Assembly (NCBI RefSeq): GCF_050624435.1
Contig: NC_134536.1
Location: 139,793,059-139,857,058 of the forward strand
Source: Tenrec ecaudatus
Lineage: Eukaryota > Chordata > Mammalia > Afrosoricida > Tenrecidae
Direction: 5' to 3'
Length of the DNA stretch: 64,000 bases
Shown here: in pieces, positions 47,221 to 58,429 of the stretch
Layout: the number at the start of each line of letters is the position of its first letter
Position numbering within the stretch: position 1 is the stretch's first letter
The notes under the pieces: model-generated
The model's database searches: none
Told to the model about the DNA's origin: nothing
The model's input: only the letters and a program-made list of their open reading frames with translations
Position numbers and translations under genes: made by a program

Positions 47221-48520
47221 GCCTGTCTTACTGTGGCGGCTTGTGTCTTGCTATGATTTCAGAAGCTATGCCACTGTTTCAAACGTCAGCACAATGACCC
47301 AAAGGGAACAGGTTTCAGCAGAGCTTCCAGACTAAGAACAACGAAGAAAGAATTGGCTGCCCACTTCAGGGAAGTAGCTGCTGAAAACCTTATGCTTAGC
47401 TTCAAAACATTGCCAGCTTTTGATGGCTTGATGAATGGGAGGAAGGCTGCGTGGGAGATAGTGCTGGAGATGAGCCCTTCGGGTCAGGGGCACTCAACTG
47501 TGACTGAGGAGGAGCTACTTTCTTGGAGGAGAGTCAACCATGCTGGCATGAATGGTGTGTAGGCTTTGGAGTCTTCCTTTGTTGATGGGCTATGGGGGAA
47601 GAAAGAGCTGAAAAATCTGATACTGTTTGGAACTCGGAATGTGCAAAGTATGAATTTGGGAAAATTGGAACTAATCAAAAATAAAGGGGAATATATAAAG
47701 ATTAATATCTTAGGCATTAGTAAGCAGAAATGAACTGTCATTAGCTTTTTGAATCAGAAAAGCCTGTGATTTACTATGCCGGGAATGAAATAGTCAAGAG
47801 GAATGGCATGCCTTCATGGTCCAAAGGCACATTTCACGATCTACTCTGATGTATAATGCTGTCTGTGATATGGTTATCTCTGTCCACCTTTGAGGAAATC
47901 CAACCAATACTATTATTCAAATGTATGCACCTGCCACAAAAACCAGTGCTGAAAAACTGGCTAGTTCTACGAATGTCTTCGGTCTGAATTTGATCAAACA
48001 TTAAGTTGCATTTGTACTTATTGAAAGTTGAAATGTACAAGTAGGAAGCCAAGAGGGAACAGTAGCTGGGGAAAGGGGGACATGAGGCTAGAAACAAAGC
48101 TGAAAAGTCCATGATTGAATTTGAACGACCAACGACTTAGTCATAGCAAATACAGTTTTTCAACAACACAAAAGTCTGCTATACACACTGACTTCTCCGG
48201 ATGGAATACATAGAAATCAAATCGACTACATCCCTGGGAAGAAACGACAGAGAAGCACTAAAACGAAGCCAGGAAACGACAGTGGGATGAACCACCAATT
48301 GTTCATATGTAAGTTAAGTTTGAAGTTGATGGAAAATAAAACAAGTCCCCCAGAGTGGAAATATGGCCATGCGTCTACCCCACCAGCATTTGAGCACATC
48401 TGGACTGATTTGATGAACACTTAAGTCACCGAAGTCCAGATGATCTGTTGGAAGACTCGAGAACATCATTCATGAAAAAGCAAAAGGTATTAAAAAAGAC
48501 AGGAAAGAAGACAAGATTAC
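47220..48520 (+). repeat. RTE (BovB-like) LINE, 5' UTR and endonuclease region
   Basis: The 5' UTR (aacaggtttcagcagagctt, ccagactaag) leads into ORF2 at about 47,620. Translated blocks include NVQSMNLGKLELIK, ILGISKQKWTV and then, after frameshifts, TSPDGIHRNQIDYIPGKK at about 48,190-48,240. These are the endonuclease and post-endonuclease segments of RTE proteins. The copy ends near 48,520, where a reverse-oriented RTE piece begins. It is broken by many stops. Confidence 0.8.
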
Positions 48521-48529
48521 AACCTACTC

Positions 48530-48905
48530 AATGGCCCCTAACAACAATTATCTCTTTGCTTTGTATACTCTATGGTCAGTGCAGTTTTGCAGTTATTTGT
48601 GACTCCATTTTGGTTTGTTCTTTATTTCCTGATTTTTATTTAATCTTCTTTGTTTTCTTCACGTGCGCTCCCTTAGCTATCTTTCCACAACTCCTGTTGT
48701 TTTATGTAATTAGTCCACAATGTGTCAAACCTGTTCTTGAAATGATCTCTGAATTCAGGTACACTATTCTCAAGGTCTATTGTGGCTTTTATGGACTTGT
48801 TTTAATTTATTAGCTTCATTTTGAACTTACATATGAGAACCTGTTGGTCTATTCTCTATTTGGCCCCTGGCTTTGTTCTGACTGATTATCCTGATGCAGA
48901 TATGA
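48530..48905 (-). repeat. RTE piece in inverted orientation
   Basis: The plus strand carries cattttgaacttacatatga, then ctggctttgttctgactgat, the complement of the endonuclease-end region of RTE. It matches the reverse copy at 17,860-17,960. With the forward copy ending at 48,520, it makes a head-to-head inverted pair sharing the same portion of RTE. Confidence 0.6.
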
Positions 48906-49019
48906 AGTCTGTAGATAGTGATGCTTCAGAGATATAACATATTTGGGGATAGACTACCTCAATAATAGATGAGGAGGTGCCCCCCCCCTAAGAAAAATGT
49001 AAAAAGCTCTGCTGATGTG

Positions 49020-49520
49020 AGGGAGATAGTGCATTTGGAGTCCATTCCACCAGGTCAGACTGTTAATCAAGCTTTCTATTTAGAGGTTCTAAAAAGATTG
49101 TGTAACATAGTATAACAAAAAAAAAAGACCTGATTTGTGGCAGACAGGGGGCTGGTTTTGTCACCATAAAAAAAATGTGCCTGCTTACAGTCATCTCAGT
49201 GTACCAGTTTGGGGCAAAAAAACCAGAATACTTTTCTTGCCCCATGCACCTTACTCACCTGACCTCGTTTTGTGGGGTTTTTTTTTGTTTACACAAATGA
49301 AGAGGGACAGAAAGGCCAGCGTTTTGACAACATAGGACTGAAGAAAAAATGAAGGAGTTACTGTCAGATGTCCATACAGATGGGTTTGAGAAACGTTTTC
49401 AAGAATGAAATTGCATATTTATCAAAGGTATTAAAGTGTAATGAAGTATACCTTGAAGGTGATAAGGTTGTTTTGAAAAAAAATTTAAATACATAGCTTT
49501 GAAAACAAAACTTCTGGGTT
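49020..49520 (+). pseudogene. Mariner transposase remnant
   Basis: A cut-and-paste transposase fossil of the Tc1/mariner superfamily. Translated pieces are PGQTVNQAFYLEVLKRL (about 49,050-49,100), WQTGGWFCHHKKNVPAYS and PYSPDLVLWGFFLFTQMK (about 49,245-49,305). They line up with the mariner order of TVNxxxYLEVL, HDNAPAH and YSPDLAPCDFFLF. The two catalytic-region aspartates expected in the latter two motifs are replaced (HHKKN and WGFF). Downstream, gtgtaatgaagtataccttg and aaggtgataagg fit the ORF end. Homopolymer expansions and stops are frequent. No terminal repeats were located and the N-terminal half is missing. Confidence 0.7.
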
Positions 49521-49619
49521 GGGGGGGGAGGATATGCCCTCATAGATATTGCCGTATAGTAAGCCATACTTTTTTTATTTCTTAGTCCATATAAAATTAT
49601 GTTTACATTAAATACTGTT

Positions 49620-49815
49620 GGAAGCTTGGTCATGTAGTGAGTTCTGTACTGGGCGGAAAACCACAAGGTCAGCAATTTGAAAAAAACCACCTGATCGCAG
49701 GGAGAAAGATGAGGATCCAGTGAAGATTTGTAGTCGCAAAACCCCACAAGGCTGTTCTACTGTGCCCTGTAGCTTTGCTATGAGTTGGAACTAGTGCATG
49801 GACAATGTGTCTGAC
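49620..49815 (+). repeat. AfroSINE copy, forward
   Basis: The head gcttggtcatgtagtgagtt, ccacctgatcgcagggagaa, agatttgtagtcgcaaaacc and the tail gctatgagttggaactagtg make this a near-complete copy. Confidence 0.8.
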
Positions 49816-49869
49816 TCTCCGTCTGGTAGTCTATCAATGCAGTAGCATTGTGAAGGAGTTTGAAATATT

Positions 49870-50343
49870 TTAAGGATTAGATGTTACATAGTCACAACAT
49901 GTTCACATGCTCCTAGAAAAATGGCTTCCATGGATATTCCCCTGAGCTCATAAAGTGAAGTGCAGTAAAACAAGGCATGCCGGCATTCGCTCTGGAGGGA
50001 TCCATGTGCACAGTTGCCCTTTATGCTATTTAAAATGGTATTTATGATTAAATTATTCTTCTTGTAAAAATCTATCATGCAATCTCTGCATTATTTCTAT
50101 CTCTAAAGCCATGTTTTACAACCACTAATTCTTAGTTTCCAAATATTGCATTACAGTCACTTGGTTAATCAATTTTAGAAGGCAGAGTTGATGAAAGTCC
50201 TCAATTTCTTCATTTTTGGCATCGCGACTCCTATGTAAGTATGAGCGTAATCGTCATATCAACTGGCCTTCCTTTTGGGTGTCTGGGTGTTATTCTATCA
50301 TTGACTGCATTATATATCAGGTCATATCTGCACTGTTCTTTTT
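49870..50343 (-). repeat. RTE copy hosting the young L1, left part
   Basis: Reverse-oriented RTE endonuclease sequence. It continues across the L1 insertion: joining the base at 50,343 to 60,752 restores continuous RTE reading (NGVTANIKKNSADM in reverse). It matches the reverse copy at 18,100-18,420 in order. The right part of the same copy is at 60,752-61,310. Confidence 0.75.
50330..50343. repeat. Target site duplication, left copy
   Basis: gcactgttcttttt, identical over 14 bp to 60,738-60,751. The T run that continues to 50,353 is the terminal poly(A) of the inserted minus-strand L1 read on the plus strand. The implied nick TTTTT/GA fits L1 endonuclease preference. Confidence 0.9.
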
Positions 50344-51964
50344 TTTTTTTTTTGGTTTGAAATTGTATATTGTGGCTAAATTGATTTTTTTCCAGGCATG
50401 CAAGAATTATTCATTATTAGACATCTCTACGTAGTCTGAACCATATCTTTCGTGCTTAACAGGAAAAAAACAAAGCATCACAACAACTGTGAGAACCCAT
50501 TTTGTAAGAGCCCTTTCCCAAAATCTTATAGTTTATCAAGGTAGGAAAGAAAACAAACAAATAAATAAAACAGAGATGACAAGGAGAAAGCAATGGGAGG
50601 GGGGCATCCAGAGAGGTAAGGATTCAAAACAGAAAATTTGGATACTTTAAATCCTTCAACATACTAATTTACATGAATGGATTGTAAAATATATGTAAAT
50701 TCCTAAGAGCAAGAATTCTTTCATCCTTAGTCCCAGTGCTCATACCCTAATAGTTACTGTTTAAATTTGGTCCACAACTACACTCCTTGTAGTACTGTGA
50801 TGGCTTCCTTATTGCTTTGATGCTGGAAGTGATGAAACCAATATTTAAAATATTAACAGATCACCTCTGGAGGACAGGTTTCAGGGGAACTTCCAGAACA
50901 AGAAGGACTCAAAAGAACAATGTGGCAATCTACTTCTTTTAAAAAAAACAAAATCCAATGAATACTTTGTGGACAGCAGCAGAACTTTGCCAGTTGAGCG
51001 TCAGAAGATGACGCCTCACTTTGGAAGTCATTCAAAATACAAGTTGCCTCCGAAAAATGCAATCAATCTTAATGAGATATGGATAGAGTAAAGCTTGGGG
51101 GACCTTTATTTGAAGATTAGGGACAACTCAAAATGAAAAGAAACAGAAAACATCCATTAGTATTCAAATATCATTCTTGGAAAAGTGGAGAATCAGTAAA
51201 TAAGAAGGTATTCCCTGAAGGAGGTTATTGGCATGGTGACTGCTACGGTATGCTCAGACAGAGCAATGGCTGTGAGAATGTCCAAAAACCAAGCAATGTT
51301 TCGGACTATTGGACATAGTCGCTATGATTCCAAACCAACCATAGCACTAAACAATTTATCTTGGAGATAATGTTCCAACACCATAAAGCCTTTCTGATTT
51401 CATACTATGAAAACTCATCCAAAGGTACATAGAAAAGTGCTTTTTCTAGGGAAAAAGTTAAACTTTTCAACGTTTTTAAGTATCACCACCCAGATAACTT
51501 TTTGTTGCCAATATTGACACCTACACCAGTGATTGGAGGAGAAACAATGATTATGATAACTGACACCAATTAAGTTAGGAAGAGAAATAAACATACAAAA
51601 GAGAGAGAGAACGCACCCCACTCAACATAGTCCAAGTACAGATGATAGACAGATAGCTAGATCATTAATTGAAAAAAATCTCCTGATCAAGCAGAATCCC
51701 CCACAACATTCCTCAGAAAAGCATGCAGCTCTGGTTAACAGAATGGACCAAGTCAAACCAACTATAAGTGCACTCTAAAAGCCCAACTATGAAAAAATAC
51801 TCATCTGTTTCTTACTGTAATATTAAAACTAGTAACCTTAATATTTTAGCAATGTGTCTACTTACAATCCTGTTGAAAGTGTGAAGTGTCCATTCTTTTT
51901 TATTACATAACTCTGGTTTTCAACTTTTCTGACAATCTTCAACTATCATTTCCAAGCAAATTTA
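50344..51964 (-). mobile_element. 3'-transduced flank carried by the L1
   Basis: About 1.6 kb lie between the L1's own poly(A) region (51,965-51,996) and the terminal poly(A) (T run to 50,353) that abuts the target duplication. The sequence is not L1. It contains a piece of RTE at 50,850-51,330 and otherwise AT-rich unique-looking DNA. In L1 sense, the final bases hold AATATA about 12 nt before the terminal A run, a weak polyadenylation-signal variant. The simplest reading is read-through transcription of a parent L1 into its 3' flank and co-insertion here. Confidence 0.8.
50850..51330 (+). repeat. RTE 5' region piece inside the transduced flank
   Basis: Forward RTE 5' UTR blocks: acaggtttcaggggaacttc, tggcaatctacttctttt, agtaaagcttgggggacctt and caactcaaaatgaaaagaaa. 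It is in forward orientation, opposite to the host RTE, and belongs to the parent locus if the transduction reading is right. Confidence 0.65.
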
Positions 51965-54566
51965 TTTTTTATTTTATTTTTTTTTAACAATTTATTGGGG
52001 CTGATACAATTCTTTTCACAGTTCATACATATACATACATCAATTGTATAAAGCACATCTGTACAGTCTTTGCCCTAATCATTTTTTTCTCTTTTCTTCT
52101 TTTACATTTTATTAGGGACTCCAACAACTCTTACCACAATCCATACATATACATACATCAATTGTATAAAGCACATCCATACATTCCCTGCCCCAATCAT
52201 TCTCAAGGCATTTGCTCTCCACTTAAGCCCCTTGCATGAGGTCCTCTTTTTTTCCCCCCCTCCCTCCCCTTTCCCCCCTCCCTCATATGTCCTTGGTAAT
52301 TTATACCTCGTTATTTTGTCATATCTTGCCCTATTCGGGGTCTCCCTTCCCCCCTGCTCTGCTGTCCTTCTCCCAGGGAAGAGGTCACATGTGGCTCCTT
52401 GTAATCAGTTCCCCCTTTCCAACCCACTCACCCTCCAATCTCCCAGCATCGTCCCTCACGCCCTTGGTCCTGAAGGTATCATCCACCCTGGATTCCCTGT
52501 ACCTCCAACCCTCATATGTACCAGTGTACAGCCTCTGTCCTATCCAGCCCTGCAAGGTAGAATTCGGATCATGGTAGTTGGGGGGAGGAAGCATCCAGGA
52601 TCTGGGGGAAAGCTGTGTTCTTCATCGATACTACCTCACACCCTAATTAACCCATCTCCTCTCCTAAGCCCCTCTATGAGGGGATCTCCATTGGCCGACA
52701 CTTGGGCCTTGGGTCTCCACTCTGCACTTCCCCCTTCATTTAATATAATATATATATACACATACATATATACATATACACATATATACACATACATACA
52801 CCCACTTATATCTTTTTTTTTTTTTTTGCATGATGCCTTATATCTGGTCCCTTGGGCACCTCGTGATCGCACTGGCCGGTGTGCTTCTTCCATGTGGGCT
52901 TATTTGTTTCTGAGCGAGATGGCCGCTTGTTCACCTTCAAGCCTTTAAGACCCCAGACACTATCTCTTTTGATAGCCGGGCACCATCAGCTTTCTTCACC
53001 ACATTTGCTTGTGCACCCATTTGTCTTCAGCGATCCTATCATGGAGGTGTGTAGTCTATGATATGATTTTTTGTTCTTTGATGCCTGGTAACTGATTCCT
53101 TTGGGACCACTCGATCACACAGGCTGGTGTGTTCTTCCATGTGGACTTTGTTGCTTCTGAGCTAGATGGCCGCTTGTTTATCTTCAAGCCTTTAAGACCC
53201 CAGTCACTATCTCTTTTGATAGCCGGGCACCATCAGCTTTCTTCACCACATTTACTTGTTCACCCACTTTGGCTCCAGCCGTTGTGTCGGGAGAGTGAGC
53301 ATCATAGAGTTCCAATTAAATAAAAGAAGGTATTCATGCATAGAGGGAGTGTTTGAGTAGAGGCCCAAGGTCCTTCCGCCACCTTAATACTTGACCTATA
53401 AATATCGACACAAAGATCTATTTCCCCAACCTCCTATATATATTTGCATGTACATGTCTTTGTCTAGACCTCCATGAATGCCCTTTGACTCCTAGCTCTT
53501 TCCTCCATCTCCCTTGACCTTCCTCCTGCCCTACTACCATGCTTCATCGCCACCTGGGCTAGAGTATACCTCTTCTCTAAGCAACCTTACCCTTGATCAT
53601 TTCCCATCAGGCCTGCCACTCCCCCTTCTCTACCCTTTGGGGTCCCATGTTTTTCCCTTGTCCCTGGGTTTGTTAACACCACTTCCTTACCCCCCCTACC
53701 CCCCACCCCAAGTCCCCCCGGAACTGTCGGTCCCGTTGTTTTTCATCCAGATAGTTCATCCAGCCTGTCCTATTCAGACAGACCTGTGGAGTCACTAACA
53801 TGCACGAAAACTAGACAGAGGAACACAAAGCAACAGTATACAACCAGACAACAAAACAACCAAAACAAACCACTGAAAAAGAACAGAACAAAACAGTTCA
53901 CAAGAGAAAAGCTTGTAGTTAGTTCAGGGCTCTTTGCTGGCCCTTAGGAGCGTTTTCCAGTCCAGTCTGTTGGGGCACCACGCCCTGGCCCCAAAGTCCA
54001 CTTTCAGCATTCCCTGGGGACCTTGCCACTCCATTCCCTTGCTGTTCCGCTGCACTCCCCCAGTGATTTGCCTCGGTGTGGTGGGATCAGGTCAGGTGCA
54101 ATTCCCACACTGTGTCTCCGGTGTTGTCCCCTGTATCGCCCTTAGTCACTGAGGGGCATCATGTCTCATAGTAGGGCCAGCCATGTTGTTCTCTCTGTGG
54201 ACTGGCTGCTCTACTCAGGAACATCATCATCATGGCCTGGTGGGCCAGGCTGTGCTCCACTCTCTCCTCCTGCCCCTTCATCTGCTCCCGTGTGCTCTGA
54301 TCAAATATGTCCATCTCCCACAGCTGCAGGGTCAATGTCGTCCTTTGGAACAAGTTCTTTTCGGGGGAGGGGCAGGAATCCACTTAATTTATGGTGCTGG
54401 GGCCAGCCTCCCAGACCTCTCCACCGGTTCCGTCCTCCACGCCGGGATATTGCATTCACACCTTGCGACACTGGGTTGAAGTCTGGTCCCACTTTCCCTG
54501 TGGAGATATAAACCATACCCTCCCCTTGGGTGGATTAATGCCCCATTTCTGTCATGCTGATTGTAC
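51965..54566 (-). other. L1 3' UTR with internal duplications and G-rich tracts
   Basis: About 2.6 kb. The last part is duplicated: catacatatacatacatcaa lies at both 52,024 and 52,142, each downstream of its own tttatt signal complement (near 51,998 and 52,108), so two polyadenylation signals exist. A 247-bp unit beginning near 52,870 repeats near 53,117 (gcctttaagaccccag at 52,941 and 53,188). C-rich tracts at 52,254-52,284 and 53,690-53,720 are G-runs in the L1 RNA and could form quadruplexes, a known property of L1 3' UTRs. A TATA/CATA microsatellite lies at 52,741-52,803. Plus-strand open frames here (up to 238 codons) are antisense and not coding. Confidence 0.85.
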
Positions 54567-57500
54567 TTACCTCAGGGGACTCATGTTGTACCTGTCCCTT
54601 TGGGTCTGGCTTACCTCGCTTAACATAATTCCTTCCAGCTCTTCCCATGAAATAACGTGTTTCATGTGCTCATCGGTGCTTTTTAGTGCTGCATAATACT
54701 CCATTGTGTGTATGTGCCAAAGTTTGCTAATCCACTCGTCTATTGATGGAAACTTAGGCTGTTTCCAAGTCTTTGCTATTGTGAATTGTGCCGCAATAAA
54801 CATTGGAGCGCATATGACTGGTCGTGTTTTATTTGCTGCTTCAACCGGGTATATGCCCAGTAGAGGGATGGCTGGGTCGTAAGGTAGATCAATTTCCATT
54901 TTCTTTAGGTATCGCCAGATTGCTTTCCACAGTGTCTGTACAAATCTGCACGACCACCAGCAGTGGAGGAGGGTTCCTATTTCACCACAGCCCCTCCAAC
55001 ACTTGTTGCTCTCTGATTTACTGATCTGGGCTAGCCTCAGGGGTGTTAGGTGGTATCTCATGGTTGTTTTGATTTGCATTTCTCTTATGGCAAGGGACTT
55101 CGAGCACTTTCTCATATATTTATTGGCCATATTGATCTCCTCTCTAGTGAAAGTTCTTCTCATTTCTTTTGCCCACTTCCTTAGGGGGTTAACTGTTTTC
55201 CTCTTTTTGCAGGTCATGATGGTGTTGTAGATTTTAGTAATGAGCCCTTTGTCTGACGTGTCATTACTAAAAATCTTCTCCCAGTCTGTGGGTTGCCTTG
55301 TCACCCTCTTGGCAAAGTCTTTCGAGGTGCACAGGTGTTTTATTCTTATTAGATCCCATTTGTCGATTTCCAGATCACCTGTGTGTGTCCCCTTCCCTGT
55401 TGCAGTGAGCCTATGTGCTCCCTGGGCCAGTGCTCTGAGATTAGTCCCGATTCCCTCCTTAATGGTCCTGATGGTTTGGGGTTTGACTTCTAGATCTGTG
55501 ATCCACCTTGAGTGTATTCTTGTGCATGGGGTGAGGTAGACGTCTTGTTTCAACTTTCTACATGTGGATATCCATTGTTTCCAGCACCACTTATTAAAGA
55601 GGGCATCTGCTTCCCACTTGACATTTTTGGGACCCTTGTCGAAGATCAGTTGTCTATATGCTGATGATTTTACTCCTGGGCTTTCTATTCTTTTCCACTG
55701 GTCTGAGTGTCTATCATTGTGCCAGTACCATGCTGTTTTGACCACTGTAGCTATGTAGTAGGCATTAAAATCAGGTAGGGCGAGTCCTCCAATTGTGTCC
55801 TTCTTCTTGAGGAGTTCTCTGCTAATTCTGGGTTTCTTCCCTCTCCATATGAAGTTGGTGGTCAGTTTTTCCAATTCTTTGAAGAAGGTTGATGGTAATT
55901 GGATTGGTATAGCATTGAACTTGTAGAGTGCTTTAGGAAGAACTGTCATCTTTACTATGTTCAGCCTACCTAACCATGAGCAGGGGAGCTTCATCCATTT
56001 GTGAAGGTCACTTTTGGTTTCCTGTAATAGGGTTTTATAATTATGCTTATATAGGTCTTTAGTATTTTTTGTTAAGTATATTCCTAGGTATTTCAGTTTG
56101 TTCTTGGCTACTGTGAAGGGTACTTCCCTCTTAATCGCCTCTTCCATGGCCCTGTCCGATGTGTATAGAAACCCTACCGACTTCTGTTTATTGATCTTGT
56201 ATCCTGCTACTCTTCCGTATTCCTCTATTGCTGTAAGTATTCCAACTGTGGAGTTTTGGGGGTCTTCAATGTATAGGATCATGTCATCTGCAAATAACGA
56301 TAGTTTCACCTCCTCCTCTCCCAACTGGATCCCTTTGATGTCCTTCCGCTGTCTTATGTTGTTAGCCAGAACCTCCAAAACGATATTGAATAGAAGAGGG
56401 GACAGGGGACATCCTTGTCTTGTACCCTTTTTCAGTGGTATTGTTCTTATCTTTTCTCCATTGACTATGATGTTGGCTGTTGGTCTTTCATAGATAGCTT
56501 GTATGAGCTTGAGGAACTTACCTTCCAATCCTATCTTCATGAGTGTTTTGATTGGGAATGGATGCTGGATGTTGTCAAATGCTTTTTCTGCATCTATGGA
56601 TATTATCATATGGTTTTTATCCTTTTTCTTCTCGATGTGGTGTATGATATTGATGGATTTTCGGATGTTAAACCATCCCTGCATCGCTGGGATGAATCCT
56701 ACTTGGTCGTGGTGAATGATATGTTTGATGTTCCTTTGTATTCTATTGGCCAATATTTTGTTAAGGATTTTTGCATCTATGTTCATTAGAGATATTGGTC
56801 TATAATTCTCTACACTTGTGGGGTCTTTTCCCTGTTTGGGTATCAAAGTAATGCTGGCTTCGTAAAATGAGTTTGGGAGCTTGCCGTTCTTTTCTATGTT
56901 ATGGAATACTTTGTGGAGGATCGGTGTCAGCTCTTCCCTGAATGTTTGGTAAAATTCTGCTGTGTAGCCATCTGGCCCTGGGGCCTTTTTCCTTGGTAGG
57001 TTTTTGATGACACTCTCTATTTCTTCCTTCGCTATGGGTTTGTTGAGGTTCTTGATCTCTGTCTCAGATAATCTAGGGATAGATTGTTTTTCTAAATATT
57101 TATCCATGTCTTCCAGGTTTCTGAATTCATTAGAATACAAACCTTCATAGTACTTTGTGATTATCCTTTTTATCTCATTGGGGTCTGTTGTTATTGCCCC
57201 CGATTCATCCCTCATCCTGGCTATTGATGATTGTTCCTTTCTATCTTTGGTAAGCTTTGCCAGGGGAGTGTCAATTTTATTAATTCGTTCATAAAACCAG
57301 CTTCTAGTTGCGTTAATCCTTTGCATTGTTCTTTTGTCTTCCCACTGGTTTAACTCCGCCCTGATTTTTATTATTTCTTTTCTCTTGCTATTGGAGGGGT
57401 AGTTCTGTTGACTCTGTTCTAGTTGTTGGAGGTTTTGTGTTAACATATCTGTCATACGCCTTTCTTCTTTTTTCATGTATGCATTCAGTGATATCAAACT

Positions 57501-58387
57501 ACCTCTGATAACTGCCTTTGCAGCGTCCCATAAGTTTTGATATGTTGTATGCTCGTTCTCATTAGTTTCTAGAAATTTCCTGATATCCTCTCTGATCTGG
57601 ACCTTAACCCATTCATGTCGCAGGAGATCGTTGTTTATTCTCCAATTGGTGGCCCTTGCTTTTCTGGGTGCCCTTCTATTAATCTCCAGCTTTATGGCAT
57701 GGTGGTCTGAGAAAGACGTCTGGATAATATCTATGTGTTTGAATTTACTCAGGCTGGCCTTGTGCCCCAGCATGTGATCTATTCTTGAGAAAGATCCGTG
57801 TGGATTGGAGAAGAATGTGAAACCTTTTGCTTTTGGATGAAAGGCTCTATAGATGTCTATCAGGCCCTGTTGCCTAATTACATTGTTTAGCTCTCTGGCC
57901 TCTTTGCTGAGCTTCTTTCCCTGTGACCTGTCTTTCTCTGATAGTGGAGTGTTGAAGTCCCCCACTATTATTGTTGTTTCCGTGATTTCTTCTGTCATTT
58001 TTTTAATAGTTTGACGAAATTTGCCGCACCATTATTAGGTGCGTAAATATTCAGTATGCTTATTGCTTCCTGGTTTACTGAGCCTTTGAGCATTATGTAA
58101 TGTCCCTCTTTGTCTCTTTTTATGTTTTGGATCTTGAGATCCATTTTGTTGGAGATTAAGATAGCCACTCCTGCCTTCTTGGAGTTACCATTTGCTTGGT
58201 AAACTTTCTGCCAGCCCTTTATTCTCAGCATATGCTTGTCTGCTTGCTTAAGGTGTGTCTCTTGCAGGCAGCAGATTGATGGGTTATGTTTTCTAATCCA
58301 ATCCTCCAGCCTCTTTCTTTTAACATATGAATTGAGCCCATTTGTATTCAAAGTGATTATTACAATCTCTGGCTTCATGGTTGCCAT
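54567..58387 (-). pseudogene. L1 ORF2 (endonuclease/reverse transcriptase), one frameshift
   Basis: ORF2p nicks target DNA and reverse transcribes L1 RNA in the nucleus. The first segment (58,387-57,995, 130 codons) starts MATMKPEIVI and holds the endonuclease motifs LNTNGLN and QETHL. The second (to 54,567) holds VGDFNT and SDHHAIK, completing the endonuclease. It also holds the reverse transcriptase motifs SIDAEKAFD (about residue 599) and FADDM (about 699-702), and the C-terminal cysteine region [16 protein letters not shown]. The total is about 1,273 codons, against 1,275 in human L1, with positions matching closely. The frames separate at a run of seven A (L1 sense) at about 58,000-58,006. 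Loss of a single A there explains it, or a sequencing error. No other stop interrupts 1,143 codons. The start could also be the second methionine, three codons on. Confidence 0.93.
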
Positions 58388-58429
58388 ATTCTGTTTTGTG
58401 TTTTGGGTCTTTGCCTATCTTCCTTCATA

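Noticed and set aside
50344-51964. Interpretation as ordinary flanking DNA with the L1 ending at 51,965
   Set aside because: No duplication of the 5' flank is found next to 51,965, whereas a perfect 14-mer is found at 50,330, and RTE continuity across 50,343/60,752 requires the longer insertion.
52232-52948. 238-codon open frame on the plus strand
   Set aside because: It runs antisense through the L1 3' UTR, is proline- and serine-rich from pyrimidine tracts, and crosses the TATA/CATA microsatellite. It is not a gene.
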